Made by a program: the position numbers and the translations under genes
Assembly (NCBI GenBank): GCA_945891505.1
Contig: CAMDDL010000015.1
Coordinates: forward strand, 1-52,810
Direction: 5' to 3'
DNA from: Maricaulis salignorans
GTDB taxonomy: Bacteria; Pseudomonadota; Alphaproteobacteria; Caulobacterales; Aquidulcibacteraceae
Length of the DNA: 52,810 bases
Notes under the pieces: model-generated
The model's database searches: none
What the model was told of the DNA's origin: nothing
Seen by the model: only the letters and a program-made list of their open reading frames with translations
Shown here: positions 8,777 to 17,713 of the stretch, piece by piece
Layout of the letters: every line of letters begins with the position of its first letter
How positions within the stretch are numbered: position 1 is the stretch's first letter

Positions 8777-8929
8777 ATGGCGAAGCCAAATCTGCTATCC
8801 ATAATAGCCATGTGTTTTTCTGTGGGTTTTTCTATCACCGCTGAGGAAATCCGAGCTGAGACTGCTCAGTACTTGCCGATTTCCATAACCACTTCGATCC
8901 CTGCTGCACTGGAAGAAGCCAATGTCTGA
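8777..8929 (+). CDS. 50-aa signal-peptide-bearing small ORF overlapping the Fe-S gene
   Basis: Small ORF with a strong ribosome site (GGGAGGAGAGAAC then ATG). It encodes a hydrophobic N-terminal segment (LLSIIAMCFSVGFSITA) with a plausible cleavage point before EEIRAE, then QYLPISITTSIPAALEEANV. Its TGA overlaps the ATG of the following 4Fe-4S gene by 8 nt, so it could couple translation of that gene. It might also be the surviving N-terminus of a longer secreted protein: the mature part weakly recalls the start of secreted GlcG/HbpS-type proteins. I do not recognise it with confidence. It explains why the following gene has only a modest ribosome site. Confidence 0.55.
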   Translation: MAKPNLLSIIAMCFSVGFSITAEEIRAETAQYLPISITTSIPAALEEANV

Positions 8930-9833
8930 CGGGTCGGCACCTCGCTCGCATCGCGATGATACTCTTCCCAATACTCCACAGGCAAATGACCAAGCTGCAC
9001 TTGGGCTTTCGTCACGCGGCTGCAGCTCTGGCGCGCTTTCTGCTACTTCTTCGGAGGGATCTCCCTTCAACCATGCTTGGCTCAATCGGGTCAAAGCCGA
9101 GCTTGGCGTGGATTTGATGGGTGTCCTAGCGGTTGAGCCGAACTCGCATCCAGATTTCATCCAAGGCGTAAAAACGTTCCTACCAAAGGCGCGCGCGGCG
9201 ATCATCCTCATGAATGAGCTGGCGTCGGAAACGATGAATCTGGTCATGCATCCTGCAAAATATGCCGGAAAGCTGAAGACCGGCGCATTACTTGCTCCCC
9301 ACGTCGACGAGGTACATTCAGAGCTCGACCTCGCCAATATGCAACTTGCAAAGCTGCTTAAACGTGAGGGCTATCGCAGCATCGCTCTGCCTCGACGCCT
9401 TCCCATGCGGGCTGCCGATATGAAGTTCCCTTTGTCATTTTGTCATATCGCGGAAGCTGCCGGAATGGGCACCGTCGGCACGCACACGCTGATCATTACA
9501 CCTGAATTTGGCACACGGGTGCGACTGGCCTGCCTGCTAACCGAAGCCCCGATACCGACAACCAAACGCCATGATCCAGTCGACGATTGCACCCACTGTC
9601 TCGATTGCGTCAAAGTCTGCCCGGTTGGAGCGATCAGTTCGCCTGGGCCCGGCCTACGCTATGAAGTCGATGCTGCACGGTGCAAATTTTATCGCGACTA
9701 TGTCGATAATTGCGGTCTTTGTCAGAAAGCGTGCAGTTTCGCCACGCGTCATTCCGAAACCGTCGGGCCGCCGCTGACGGCGCGCGCCGATTCTTTTGGC
9801 CTGCAAGAATATCTCAACAAAGCGGCGGATTAA
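8922..9833 (+). CDS. QueG-like double-cluster 4Fe-4S protein
   Basis: 303-aa iron-sulfur protein. After a poorly conserved, Ser/Gly-rich first 45 residues, positions 46-215 resemble the epoxyqueuosine-reductase/reductive-dehalogenase-like superfamily, including SELDLANMQLAKLLKREGYR and GMGTVGTHTLIITPEFGTRVRL. Two cluster motifs follow: C223-x2-C-x2-C-x3-C233-P and C254 ... C264-x2-C-x3-C271. Relatives use cobalamin or flavin next to these clusters for reductive chemistry. It lacks the C-terminal repeats of classical QueG and sits in a catabolic region, so tRNA modification is unlikely. The YgfZ-like gene starts 2 nt after its stop, so the two products almost certainly work together. It may reduce or demethylate a substrate (inference). 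Confidence 0.8.
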   Translation: MSDGSAPRSHRDDTLPNTPQANDQAALGLSSRGCSSGALSATSSEGSPFNHAWLNRVKAELGVDLMGVLAVEPNSHPDFIQGVKTFLPKARAAIILMNELASETMNLVMHPAKYAGKLKTGALLAPHVDEVHSELDLANMQLAKLLKREGYRSIALPRRLPMRAADMKFPLSFCHIAEAAGMGTVGTHTLIITPEFGTRVRLACLLTEAPIPTTKRHDPVDDCTHCLDCVKVCPVGAISSPGPGLRYEVDAARCKFYRDYVDNCGLCQKACSFATRHSETVGPPLTARADSFGLQEYLNKAAD

Positions 9834-9835
9834 CA

Positions 9836-10747
9836 ATGAGCGTTTCTGACGAGGACATTCAGGCAAGTGCCAAGATGGCGGGCCTGCGACCACGGTCAAT
9901 GTCTAACGACTCCGCGCACTACTTTCGTAAGCGCACTGTATTGCAAGCCTTTGGTGATTTGTCAGGTTTGGCAGAAATCGCGGCGTGTTCGCCACCTAGT
10001 AAAAGTGAGCGCGGGCGGTTCGTCCCTCTGCTCACTGAAGCGGGTTTCCTCGACGCAGACCTTTATATCGCTCCCTATGAAAACGGGGCGCTGATCGATG
10101 TGCATACGGACCTCGCAGACGCGGTTGCAGATCGATTGGTTGCATTAGCGGGCGTGGTTGAGATCGATCGAACGGCTGGTGAGCGATGGCGTGTCTTTGG
10201 CGAACTGCCTGATCAAAAGAGTGCCGACACTACCTTCGAAACAATTCGTTTTGCAGACTCGAGACGACGCGAGCTTGGAGCGCGCGTTTTTCGCGATGCC
10301 ACCGAACCGGAAGGCATGGACTGGCGCCATGCACGCAAATGGGATGGCCATGCGCTGCGGCTTGGGCTTTTGCCGGACCACCGCTGCATAATTGGTAAGG
10401 GCATAAAGCCAGAGGAAGTCGGCTATCACCGCCTTCTCGGTGAAGCGGAACGTCCGCTACCGAAACAATTATCGCGGCGGGCACTGCCGGTGCGCGTAGA
10501 CACCTATGATACTGTTCGCAGTCATTTGACAGGTTCGCCCTTAACAGCCGCAGACGTGGAAATTGGCATTATGCTTGACCATGAAGGCGTTTGCGGAGTG
10601 GCGCTGGTATCAATCGACCCATGGCGTGAAGCGATTTCTGAAGGATGCAGGATTTTCTGTGCTGGTCTCCCTGTTCTCATTTCCTGGCCAACTTGGCTTT
10701 CTTCTGAAAGTGAAGGCCGCGTCGGGCCTGCGTCAAATCTGATCTAA
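9836..10747 (+). CDS. YgfZ/CAF17/GcvT-like folate-binding-fold protein
   Basis: 303-aa protein; ATG 9836 follows the Fe-S gene's TAA by 2 nt. The order of features matches the YgfZ/CAF17 branch of the GcvT fold: a GRFVPLLTEAGFLDADLYIA core, a FADSRRRELGARVF segment, a WDGHALRLGL helix and a C-terminal barrel (LPVRV ... EIGIMLDHEG ... GVALVSID). The family's signature K-G-C-Y-x-G-Q-E is absent; the equivalent stretch reads IGKGIKPEEVGYHR, so the usual cysteine is missing. It is therefore unlikely to be the housekeeping Fe-S repair factor. A folate-linked one-carbon or demethylation role with the neighbouring Fe-S protein is possible but unproven. Confidence 0.65.
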   Translation: MSVSDEDIQASAKMAGLRPRSMSNDSAHYFRKRTVLQAFGDLSGLAEIAACSPPSKSERGRFVPLLTEAGFLDADLYIAPYENGALIDVHTDLADAVADRLVALAGVVEIDRTAGERWRVFGELPDQKSADTTFETIRFADSRRRELGARVFRDATEPEGMDWRHARKWDGHALRLGLLPDHRCIIGKGIKPEEVGYHRLLGEAERPLPKQLSRRALPVRVDTYDTVRSHLTGSPLTAADVEIGIMLDHEGVCGVALVSIDPWREAISEGCRIFCAGLPVLISWPTWLSSESEGRVGPASNLI

Positions 10748-10796
10748 GCATGGCTAGTCGGCAAGGGGTCAGCCGCCGCGCTGCGCGGCACACATT

Positions 10797-11720
10797 ATGA
10801 TTGCCATCTTAGCCGCGATCTTTCCCATTGTCGCGATCCTGTTGCTTGGTAAAGCCGTTGGAAAAATGGGCTTGGTGTCAGACGAAGGATGGCTTGGGCT
10901 GGAGAGTATCACTTATTATGTACTGTTCCCAGCATTGATAATCAGCAAGCTTGCTATAGCGGATTTTGACGGTCTCGACTGGCGCATGCCGATCGTTTTG
11001 ATTGCAGCGCAAGTTCTTATGGCAGGTGCCAGCATCTGGTTGGGTAAGTTCTTTAGCCAATCGGGCGAACGAATTGGCGTGTATGTGCAATCCGGTGTGC
11101 GGTGGAACACCTTCATCGCCATCGCGCTCGCTCAAGATCTAATTGGTGAAGACGGTGTCATTCTGATTGCGGTTGCCGCTGCCGCCATGGTGCCGACATC
11201 CAATCTCCTGTCCACTATTGCGCTGAGCCACTATTCAAGCGGGCAGACGAGCGCCAGCAATTTGATTCGACAGATTATGATCAACCCTCTGATCATTGCC
11301 TCCGTTATCGGCCTCGCAATAAACCTTTTGCAGATCAGTCCGACCTACAGTATACTGAATTTTATGGATATTCTGGCGGGCGGTGCCGTTGCGACGGGCC
11401 TGCTTGCGTCAGGCGCCTATGTGCAATTGCGCAATGCAAGCACCTCCGTAGCAGAGCTATTGGGATGGTCGATGTTCCGGTTACTCGGTTTACCGTTAAC
11501 TGCTGGCGTGATCGCATTCACGTTCGATGTTTCGCCCGAAATGTTTCTCGTCGTCTTGATCGCAACAGCCGTGCCGACCGCGTCAAATGGCGCGATCCTT
11601 GCCCGAAAGCTTGGCGGTGATGCGATGCTCGCTGCCAATTTGATTGCAGTTCAAACCATTTTGGCGCTGGTTAGCTTCACCGGCATATTATGGGTCGCAG
11701 CGGCGTTTGGACTGACTTAG
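10797..11720 (+). CDS. AEC family (auxin efflux carrier-type) transporter
   Basis: 307-aa inner-membrane protein with about ten hydrophobic segments in two halves, the arrangement of the auxin-efflux-carrier family. Family landmarks include the N-terminal IFPIVAILLLGKAVGKMGLV, VRWNTFIAIALAQDLIG and the C-terminal AVPTASNGAILARKLGGDAMLAA. Such carriers export or import organic anions. It lies 49 nt after the YgfZ-like gene and ends in a strong hairpin, so it probably closes the same transcription unit. The likely cargo is a carboxylated intermediate of the local pathway (inference). The start at ATG 10797 has no strong ribosome site. Confidence 0.88.
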   Translation: MIAILAAIFPIVAILLLGKAVGKMGLVSDEGWLGLESITYYVLFPALIISKLAIADFDGLDWRMPIVLIAAQVLMAGASIWLGKFFSQSGERIGVYVQSGVRWNTFIAIALAQDLIGEDGVILIAVAAAAMVPTSNLLSTIALSHYSSGQTSASNLIRQIMINPLIIASVIGLAINLLQISPTYSILNFMDILAGGAVATGLLASGAYVQLRNASTSVAELLGWSMFRLLGLPLTAGVIAFTFDVSPEMFLVVLIATAVPTASNGAILARKLGGDAMLAANLIAVQTILALVSFTGILWVAAAFGLT

Positions 11721-11727
11721 AGCGCGT

Positions 11728-11747
11728 TTCGACCCTCTGGGGTCGAA
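11728..11747. terminator. hairpin after the AEC transporter
   Basis: TTCGACCC (11728-11735) and GGGTCGAA (11740-11747) form a perfect 8-bp stem with a 4-nt loop, 8 nt beyond the stop codon. There is no clear T-run. It lies between convergent genes and probably ends the plus-strand unit. Confidence 0.55.
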
Positions 11748-11880
11748 GTTGCGTGGCAACCTATTGATAGAGCAGCAAGATTTCATGTGCCCAGGATTCA
11801 CCTTGGTCGGGAGCCGCTCTAGGCAACACATCCTGGGGCAGTTCTTTCCAGAGGGCGGTCCATATCACATTTGCCGTTCA

Positions 11881-13026
11881 CTAAGCCAATGCCGCGGTCG
11901 CTTTTTCCAGCGTAGTTGCATATTTTTCAAGCTTCGCGCGGTCGATTTCAATGCCCAGGCCCGGTCCCTTGGGTAGGATCGCGTCACCGTCCTCTATACG
12001 CATCGGGATACAAATATCGTCCTCAAGCTTGTCCGGCCCGATAAACTCCCCAGCAGGCAGAATGGCCGAGCAGGAACAGGCCAGTTGCAGCTCCGCCGTG
12101 GCAAGCAGGCTGGTGTTAAATCCATTGCCCACCGTCACCTCGATGCCTGCCGCCTGACATAAATCCGCGATGCGACGCGATGGCCCAAGGCCGCCGCATT
12201 TGCTGACTTTCAGCTTGATGATGTCAGCGGCTCGATGTTCGATGACGGCGAGTGCGTCATGCATCGTGTGCACGCTCTCATCTGCCATGAGCGGAATACC
12301 GATCTGCTGGCGAATTTCTGCCATGCCCTTCAAATCATGCGCTTGTACGGGCTGTTCGAGACTCTCAATATTGTATTTCTCAATCGCGCGACTTAACCGC
12401 ACTGCTAACGGGACGTTGTACACGCCATTTCCGTCAAGGCGAATTTTGATATCGGGGCCAATGGCTTCTCGAACCTCGCGAACTCGGGCGACATCGGTTT
12501 CGAGATCATGCACCGAATCAATTTTCAACTTCACGGTTTTGAAGCCGCGCTCTTTGAATTTCATCGCTTTAGCGGCCATGACCTCTGGCGCTTCTGTCCC
12601 GATCCCGCCCGACATCGGGAAGCGATCCCGAAAAGCTCCGCCCATCATGGCGTGCAGGGGCTGGCCGATTGTGCGCGCTGCTGCATCGCGAACGGCAATT
12701 TCAATTGCACTTTTTGGATACCAATTTCCGAGCTGCCACATTTTCTGCATTCCGCGCTCGATCTTCTCAATGTCGAAAACGCTGACCCCTTTCAGACGCG
12801 GGCCAAAAACGGAATCTATCAACCACAGCATGCCGGCAGGCGTATCCGCCCCGTACCACCCTGGAGTGAGGAAACATTCTCCCCAGCCATCGATGCCGTC
12901 TTCGGTTTCCACCCGAACAATGATGGATATCGCGTGGCTGGCACCCCGCTCCATGGCGCCCATTTGATAAGGCGACCCTGAAGGAATGCGCACGAGCGTC
13001 GTCTCAATTGTTCGGATAGCTGACAT
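11881..13026 (-). CDS. enolase-superfamily enzyme, muconate-lactonizing/dipeptide-epimerase-like
   Basis: 381-aa enzyme of the mandelate racemase/muconate lactonizing family. The N-terminal capping domain (about 1-130) is followed by a TIM-like barrel. The KxK acid/base pair is K166-L-K168. Metal ligands are D198 (RLDGN), E224 (ESLEQP) and D249 (MADES), and the opposite-face base is K273 in KLKVSKCGG. This is the MLE subgroup pattern, which covers cycloisomerases, epimerases and N-acylamino acid racemases. It is the last gene of a minus-strand operon headed by a TonB receptor and MFS transporter, so it probably acts on the imported compound or a derivative. The exact reaction cannot be assigned. 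Confidence 0.88.
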   Translation of the reverse strand: MSAIRTIETTLVRIPSGSPYQMGAMERGASHAISIIVRVETEDGIDGWGECFLTPGWYGADTPAGMLWLIDSVFGPRLKGVSVFDIEKIERGMQKMWQLGNWYPKSAIEIAVRDAAARTIGQPLHAMMGGAFRDRFPMSGGIGTEAPEVMAAKAMKFKERGFKTVKLKIDSVHDLETDVARVREVREAIGPDIKIRLDGNGVYNVPLAVRLSRAIEKYNIESLEQPVQAHDLKGMAEIRQQIGIPLMADESVHTMHDALAVIEHRAADIIKLKVSKCGGLGPSRRIADLCQAAGIEVTVGNGFNTSLLATAELQLACSCSAILPAGEFIGPDKLEDDICIPMRIEDGDAILPKGPGLGIEIDRAKLEKYATTLEKATAALA

Positions 13027-13067
13027 TTGTTTTGGGCTCCCTCATAGAGTTGTTACGCATCGGATGC

Positions 13068-14381
13068 TCAGGGCTTGCTCTTTTCATGCAACGCCAGCAT
13101 TGCGCGGCCTGCGAGCCAATAATGCGTAGCTGACCAGAACGAGAACAAGGTGATACAAGAAAGTCCAATGGCCAGACTGCGCGCCCCTGTGGTCGGTGCC
13201 AGTAAATCGCTAATGATGCCGACAAATAGCGGGCCAAGACTGACACCGATAAGGTTTATCGCCAGCATTTTCAGGGCAGCAACCATTGAGCGCATTTCTG
13301 TCGGCGCATAGGTCTGGAGTGCCGCTTGGCTGGCGCCGAGATAGAATGTGAAAACCAGCATGGGCAACATCAGAAAAGCCAAAGCTATGGGCAGTGACGT
13401 CGATAGATAGCCGGTGATGAGCAAAGGTGCTGCTGCCGCCTGAGTTAAGGCGATCATTTTGATACCAAGATCATCGCGACGCCGATTGAGCATATCGGTC
13501 AGGCGTCCGCCGGTTAGCGTCCCAATTGCACCGATCACGCCAAAAAAGAGGGCCATGACCAAACCGACCTTGCCTTGGGGCAAATCATGCACACGGCCGA
13601 AATAGGACGGCAACCATTGCAGGACGGAATACATGACCATCCCGGAAAGGGTGAATCCCATCAACAGCTGCCGCAGTACCGGGGTGGTGAGCATCGTCTT
13701 GGTGGCTTCTCGCACAGTCGCTGGGGGATTAGACTGATCGACGCCTTGCCCATCAGAACCACCGCGTTGGGGCTCTTTGAACAAGACTAAGAACATAAGT
13801 CCAAGTAGGATGCCTGGAAGACCGACAGCAAAAAAGGCCGACCTCCAACCATATACTTGACTGACATAGCCTGCCGCGAGAAATCCGATGACCATCCCCA
13901 AATTTCCTCCGGTGACGACAACTGACATCGCGAAAGAACGTTCGTGGCGGGGATAATAGTCGGCAATGATTGACTGGCTGGCCGGGTTGACGCCAGCTTC
14001 GCCCACGGCAACAAGAATCCGGCACAGCGCCAGCGTCAAGAATCCAGCCGCCAGTCCGGATAGGGCTGTCATCACGGAGAACAGAATGAGGCTTAAAGCA
14101 ATCAGCGGACGTCGATCGTTTCGGTCCGCATATCGGCCCAGCGGAATGCCCAGGACGGCATAGAATACACCGAATGTAAGCCCGCCTAATAACCCGAGCT
14201 GCGTGTCGGATAGATTGAATTCGGCCTTTATGGGTTCAAAAAGCACCGAAAGGATAATGCGATCCACAGTGGATAGCATGAATGCCGTAGTAAGCAGGGC
14301 AAGTGCGACTAATCTATGTCGGGCATTGGGGGGACGATTAACGTCATTACCTGCCGTTTGCGTTTGCATCTTCTCCGTCAT
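13068..14381 (-). CDS. MFS transporter, organic-acid or aromatic uptake type
   Basis: 437-aa major facilitator protein with 12 predicted membrane helices and a short soluble loop near the middle. Conserved MFS loop motifs are visible: GIPLGRYADRNDRRPLIA between helices 2 and 3 and GGRLTDMLNRRRDD in the second half. The start is ATG 14381 because GGAG lies 9 nt upstream; a TTG 15 nt further out is less likely. It sits 77 nt downstream of the TonB receptor gene and 41 nt upstream of the enolase-superfamily gene, forming an outer-membrane receptor plus inner-membrane carrier pair. The family often carries carboxylates; the cargo is not identifiable. Confidence 0.92.
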   Translation of the reverse strand: MTEKMQTQTAGNDVNRPPNARHRLVALALLTTAFMLSTVDRIILSVLFEPIKAEFNLSDTQLGLLGGLTFGVFYAVLGIPLGRYADRNDRRPLIALSLILFSVMTALSGLAAGFLTLALCRILVAVGEAGVNPASQSIIADYYPRHERSFAMSVVVTGGNLGMVIGFLAAGYVSQVYGWRSAFFAVGLPGILLGLMFLVLFKEPQRGGSDGQGVDQSNPPATVREATKTMLTTPVLRQLLMGFTLSGMVMYSVLQWLPSYFGRVHDLPQGKVGLVMALFFGVIGAIGTLTGGRLTDMLNRRRDDLGIKMIALTQAAAAPLLITGYLSTSLPIALAFLMLPMLVFTFYLGASQAALQTYAPTEMRSMVAALKMLAINLIGVSLGPLFVGIISDLLAPTTGARSLAIGLSCITLFSFWSATHYWLAGRAMLALHEKSKP

Positions 14382-14458
14382 ATTCCGTTGCTCCAAGCTG
14401 CCGGCATCCTGAGCGCACGATCATTATTTAGCGGTTCGTGCGCCCTCCTCATCGAAAC

Positions 14459-16792
14459 TTAGAAGCGGAATGTTCCCGATGCACCATATGTTCGAGGCTG
14501 CGCCCGGTTACAGCGTACCGCTGTGCTGCCAGGGAACACACCGTTGCGCAGCCCGAAGCTATTATCGAGCACCTGATAGAATTGCGTGTTGCAATAGCCT
14601 AAGTCAGCAAGGTTGTTGCCAAAAATGGTCAGGCTCCAACGATCTTCACGTCCAGAGATTTGCAGCCGCGCGCCAAAGAGCCCATAGCCATCTTGGATAG
14701 TTTGTTTATTATTATCAGTTACTTGGCCAATGTTTGCATCGGAAACAAAAGAGACATTACCATTAAGCGACCAACCTAGGCCAGAGTTGCCAATGTCTCC
14801 CCACCACGTCGCGCCAACATTGCCTGTATATTCCGGCGCAAAGTGGTTTGTACCGCCCTTTAGATTCTGCACACCGCCAATGCCGGGCAGGCCAGAACCG
14901 CCGGGGTAGAGGGTAAACTGCGAGTCCAGATAGGCGAGCGAAGCATTGACCACGAAATTTCGTGATGGCGCCATCCGCGCGTCGAACTCAAATCCCTGAT
15001 GACGCAAATTGCCTGCATTGCGCACAACGAAGCTGAGGCCGTCGAAACTGCGATCCTGAAAGCCGCCAATGTCCATCAGGTAAAAGGTCAGGTTGGCTTG
15101 CAGAGCGTTTTCAAGCCAGCTTGTCTTGGCACCCAGTTCGTAGCTATCGACCGTTTCCCTGTCGAACACCCGCGTCTGGTTGAGGGCCGTTGCGCCTGCA
15201 CCCGAATTGAAGCCGCCAGACTTGAATCCTGTCGAATAGCTGGCGAACATCAGCACATCGTCATTGGGTTTATAGCTTAGAGCCGCACGCCAAGTAAAAC
15301 GATCATCTTCCAGGGCCAGCGCCACATTTTCCGTTGCCCGCAAAGAAGCCGCGAAGGGGCTAGCCCGCAGCTGAATGTAGGTCCCATCCTTCTTCTCCGT
15401 CGTCCAGCGCCCGCCAAGTGTAAAGGTCAAGGGGTCAGCGATTTTGAAATTGGCTTGAGCATAAACCGCAAAGCTCTCTACAGTCTGCGAAAAATCCTGA
15501 TCGGTAGCATTGACGCCGCCACCCGCAGCCAGCGAAGTGTTGCACGCCGTGCGAGTGGCGCCAGCCGGCACCAGCACATTGCAGAATTGGCTGCCCAGCT
15601 GGAGCCGCTCATCGATCGTGTAATCTTCGCTGAAATAATAGAGGCCAGCGACGAAATCGAGCGCTCCGCCCAAAAGTTCATCTTTGGGGGAGATCAATTG
15701 CAATTCGTGATTTTGACTATCTGATTCAAAGCCTCCTAATCGGGAAGACAAGGGAATAGTTGTGAAAAGTGTGTCACCGTCGAGCTGCGCATTCTCCCAG
15801 CGACGATAGCTGTTGATCAACCGAAGCGAGTAGCTGCCGATGTCAAGTGTTGCATCGCTCGACACCCCCCAATTCTCATCGGTAAAGTCAGCGGTTATCA
15901 CCTGATTGACCTCGCTGTCGAACAACACTGTGTCCATCGCCGACCCAGCACGTGCGGTCTGCAGACCGAGAAAGTTGGTTAGCTGCGCCGTTGAAACACT
16001 ATCCGTACGCAATTCAGTAGGTGAAAAGCCGTCGCCTTCGCTTTTTGCATAGTCGCCGCGCACCAACCAAGTCACATTGCCCAAATCAGCCTTGATCGAA
16101 ACGCGGCCAGCATAATCATCCGCTCCCCCATAAGTCTTGCCATCGAGCCTGTTGCGCCAGAAGCCCTTGCTCGTGGAGCTGAGGCCAGCAATGCGCATAG
16201 CAACCTTGTCACCCAGCGGCAGATTGACATGCCCCCTCACCGCATAGCGATCACCATTGCCTGCTTCAGCGCTGATCTGGCCGGAGAATTCATTTTCCGG
16301 TTGTGCGCTGCGAAGCGAAATGGCCCCCACGCTTGCGTTGCGACCAAATAAGGTTCCTTGTGGCCCGCGCAAGACTTCGACGCCATCGATGTCGAGAAAG
16401 TTTCCGATTATCGAACCTGAGCGGGGCACATAAACACCGTCAACGAATGACGCAACGCTCGGTTCAATCGCTGCGTTACCCGTTGAACCGACACCGCGGA
16501 TCGCCAAACGGATCCCAGCCGTCTGCACACCACGGTTGACTGTGAAATTTGTTGCAATACGAGGCAGATCCTGAACCGTCAGGACATTTGCCTCTGCCAG
16601 CTTAAGAGCGTTGAACGCAGCGACCGAAATCGGCACATCCTGGACATTTTCGCTCCGCTTTTGAGCCGTGACAATAATGATGTTATCGTCGATTTCATCG
16701 GTTGGGCTATTGTTCTGCGCGGCCACTCCAGTGAATGGAATGCTCGCAAGTGCGATTGCGGCAACACCCGATAATAGTGTTAGTTTCCCCAT
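14459..16792 (-). CDS. TonB-dependent receptor
   Basis: Outer-membrane gated barrel of 777 aa. Residues 1-25 form a signal peptide ending in GVAAQN. The plug begins at IIIVTAQKRSENVQDVPISV, the FecA/catabolite-receptor style seen often in sphingomonads. RGVGSTGNAAIEPSVASFVDGVYVPRSG and LRGPQGTLFGRNASVGAISL are standard plug motifs. The C-terminus ends in the beta-signal GTFRF, so it is full length. It heads a minus-strand operon with the MFS and enolase-superfamily genes. A Crp/Fnr-like palindrome lies 81 nt upstream. It likely imports a hydrophobic or aromatic catabolic substrate rather than a siderophore (inference). Confidence 0.95.
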   Translation of the reverse strand: MGKLTLLSGVAAIALASIPFTGVAAQNNSPTDEIDDNIIIVTAQKRSENVQDVPISVAAFNALKLAEANVLTVQDLPRIATNFTVNRGVQTAGIRLAIRGVGSTGNAAIEPSVASFVDGVYVPRSGSIIGNFLDIDGVEVLRGPQGTLFGRNASVGAISLRSAQPENEFSGQISAEAGNGDRYAVRGHVNLPLGDKVAMRIAGLSSTSKGFWRNRLDGKTYGGADDYAGRVSIKADLGNVTWLVRGDYAKSEGDGFSPTELRTDSVSTAQLTNFLGLQTARAGSAMDTVLFDSEVNQVITADFTDENWGVSSDATLDIGSYSLRLINSYRRWENAQLDGDTLFTTIPLSSRLGGFESDSQNHELQLISPKDELLGGALDFVAGLYYFSEDYTIDERLQLGSQFCNVLVPAGATRTACNTSLAAGGGVNATDQDFSQTVESFAVYAQANFKIADPLTFTLGGRWTTEKKDGTYIQLRASPFAASLRATENVALALEDDRFTWRAALSYKPNDDVLMFASYSTGFKSGGFNSGAGATALNQTRVFDRETVDSYELGAKTSWLENALQANLTFYLMDIGGFQDRSFDGLSFVVRNAGNLRHQGFEFDARMAPSRNFVVNASLAYLDSQFTLYPGGSGLPGIGGVQNLKGGTNHFAPEYTGNVGATWWGDIGNSGLGWSLNGNVSFVSDANIGQVTDNNKQTIQDGYGLFGARLQISGREDRWSLTIFGNNLADLGYCNTQFYQVLDNSFGLRNGVFPGSTAVRCNRAQPRTYGASGTFRF

Positions 16793-16873
16793 GATGTTCT
16801 CTCCCGTTCCCAGTAGCTATGCCGTTTGTCGGCATTTTGTCACAATCTATATGGGAGCAAACAGAGCAAAGAA

Positions 16874-16889
16874 TATAAAATATTTTGTA
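16874..16889. promoter_or_regulatory. candidate Crp/Fnr-type site 2 (TATAAA-ATAT-TTTGTA)
   Basis: The 18-nt string at 16874-16891 is identical to 8683-8700. It is 81 nt upstream of the TonB receptor start, almost the same distance as site 1 from its gene, and is read from the opposite strand. Confidence 0.5.
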
Positions 16890-17023
16890 TTGTTGGGAAT
16901 TTTGTGGAGCAAAGCCCCTATCGTTGGGGTGGCTTGGTTCGCGCTTGACTGACCGTTGCTTTAGATGTCACGGCTAGATACGTTGTCCAGGGACATATTC
17001 GATCAATAAAAATCTAAAGCTTG

Positions 17024-17695
17024 TTAAATAGCATTACGGCTTCGAAGCCACGCCGCCAGCTTAACCATGCTAGGGACCGTAACGCATCGATAGCCCCTTT
17101 TTACCAGACCGGCACCTTCGAGCGTTTTGAGCGCATTCGCCACCGAGACTTCAGTAACCCCTAGCAGATCGGCCAGATCGCGCTGCCTGCAGGCAACTCC
17201 ATCATCAAGCTCGCCACGTCCTGCGTGGATATGAATGATCTTGGCGAGCCTGACAACGATCTCCAACGTTCGGACGTCATCATAAAGCTCCAATAAAACA
17301 TAAAGCCTGTCCGTGTTGCAGCGCCAAAAGCCAAGAGCGAAACCGGGCTGATTGCTAAGAAGATCTTCTAGCAATGTGGCTTCGATAACAAAGACCTCAG
17401 TATCACCCATGGCATAACTGTTATGTGTGTTTGCAGCTCGCTGTAGGCCGACGTCTCCGAAATGACCGCCGACACCAAGGACGCTCACCAAATTAAATGA
17501 GCCATCCGGTCGAATTCGACCAATGCGGACCGCTCCATCAGCGACGATGCATACACGCGGTGAGGTATCGCCGCGTGTATGCATTGAATCTCCATCTTTG
17601 AACTTTCTGCGCGGTGCCCGCCGACAAACTTCCCGATAAACTTCATCAGGAAGGTAATCGCGCAAGGGTCTGAGCCGAAAATCTAAAATGTCCAT
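17024..17695 (-). CDS. Crp/Fnr-type regulator, copy 1
   Basis: 223-aa regulator: cyclic-nucleotide-binding-like barrel (about 25-110), long dimer helix (120-155) and winged helix (170-193: RQRDLADLLGVTEVSVANALKTLE). ATG 17695 is chosen over GTG 17713 because AAGGGA lies 6 nt upstream and the length then equals its paralog at 19160. It lacks the N-terminal cysteine cluster of FNR. At the recognition helix the Crp residues R180-E181-R185 are replaced by Glu, Val and Asn, so a standard TGTGA site is not expected. It probably activates or represses the nearby catabolic units through the TATAAA-N4-TTTGTA element (inference). Confidence 0.88.
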   Translation of the reverse strand: MDILDFRLRPLRDYLPDEVYREVCRRAPRRKFKDGDSMHTRGDTSPRVCIVADGAVRIGRIRPDGSFNLVSVLGVGGHFGDVGLQRAANTHNSYAMGDTEVFVIEATLLEDLLSNQPGFALGFWRCNTDRLYVLLELYDDVRTLEIVVRLAKIIHIHAGRGELDDGVACRQRDLADLLGVTEVSVANALKTLEGAGLVKRGYRCVTVPSMVKLAAWLRSRNAI

Positions 17696-17713
17696 GACGA
17701 ATCCCTTAAGCAC

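Noticed and set aside
8922-10747. Housekeeping queG and ygfZ genes
   Set aside because: The Fe-S protein lacks the usual QueG C-terminal part and the second lacks K-G-C-Y-x-G-Q-E; the context is catabolic.
12170-12967. 265-aa ORF antisense to the enolase-superfamily gene
   Set aside because: Shadow frame of a gene with all catalytic residues; Ser/Arg-rich composition.
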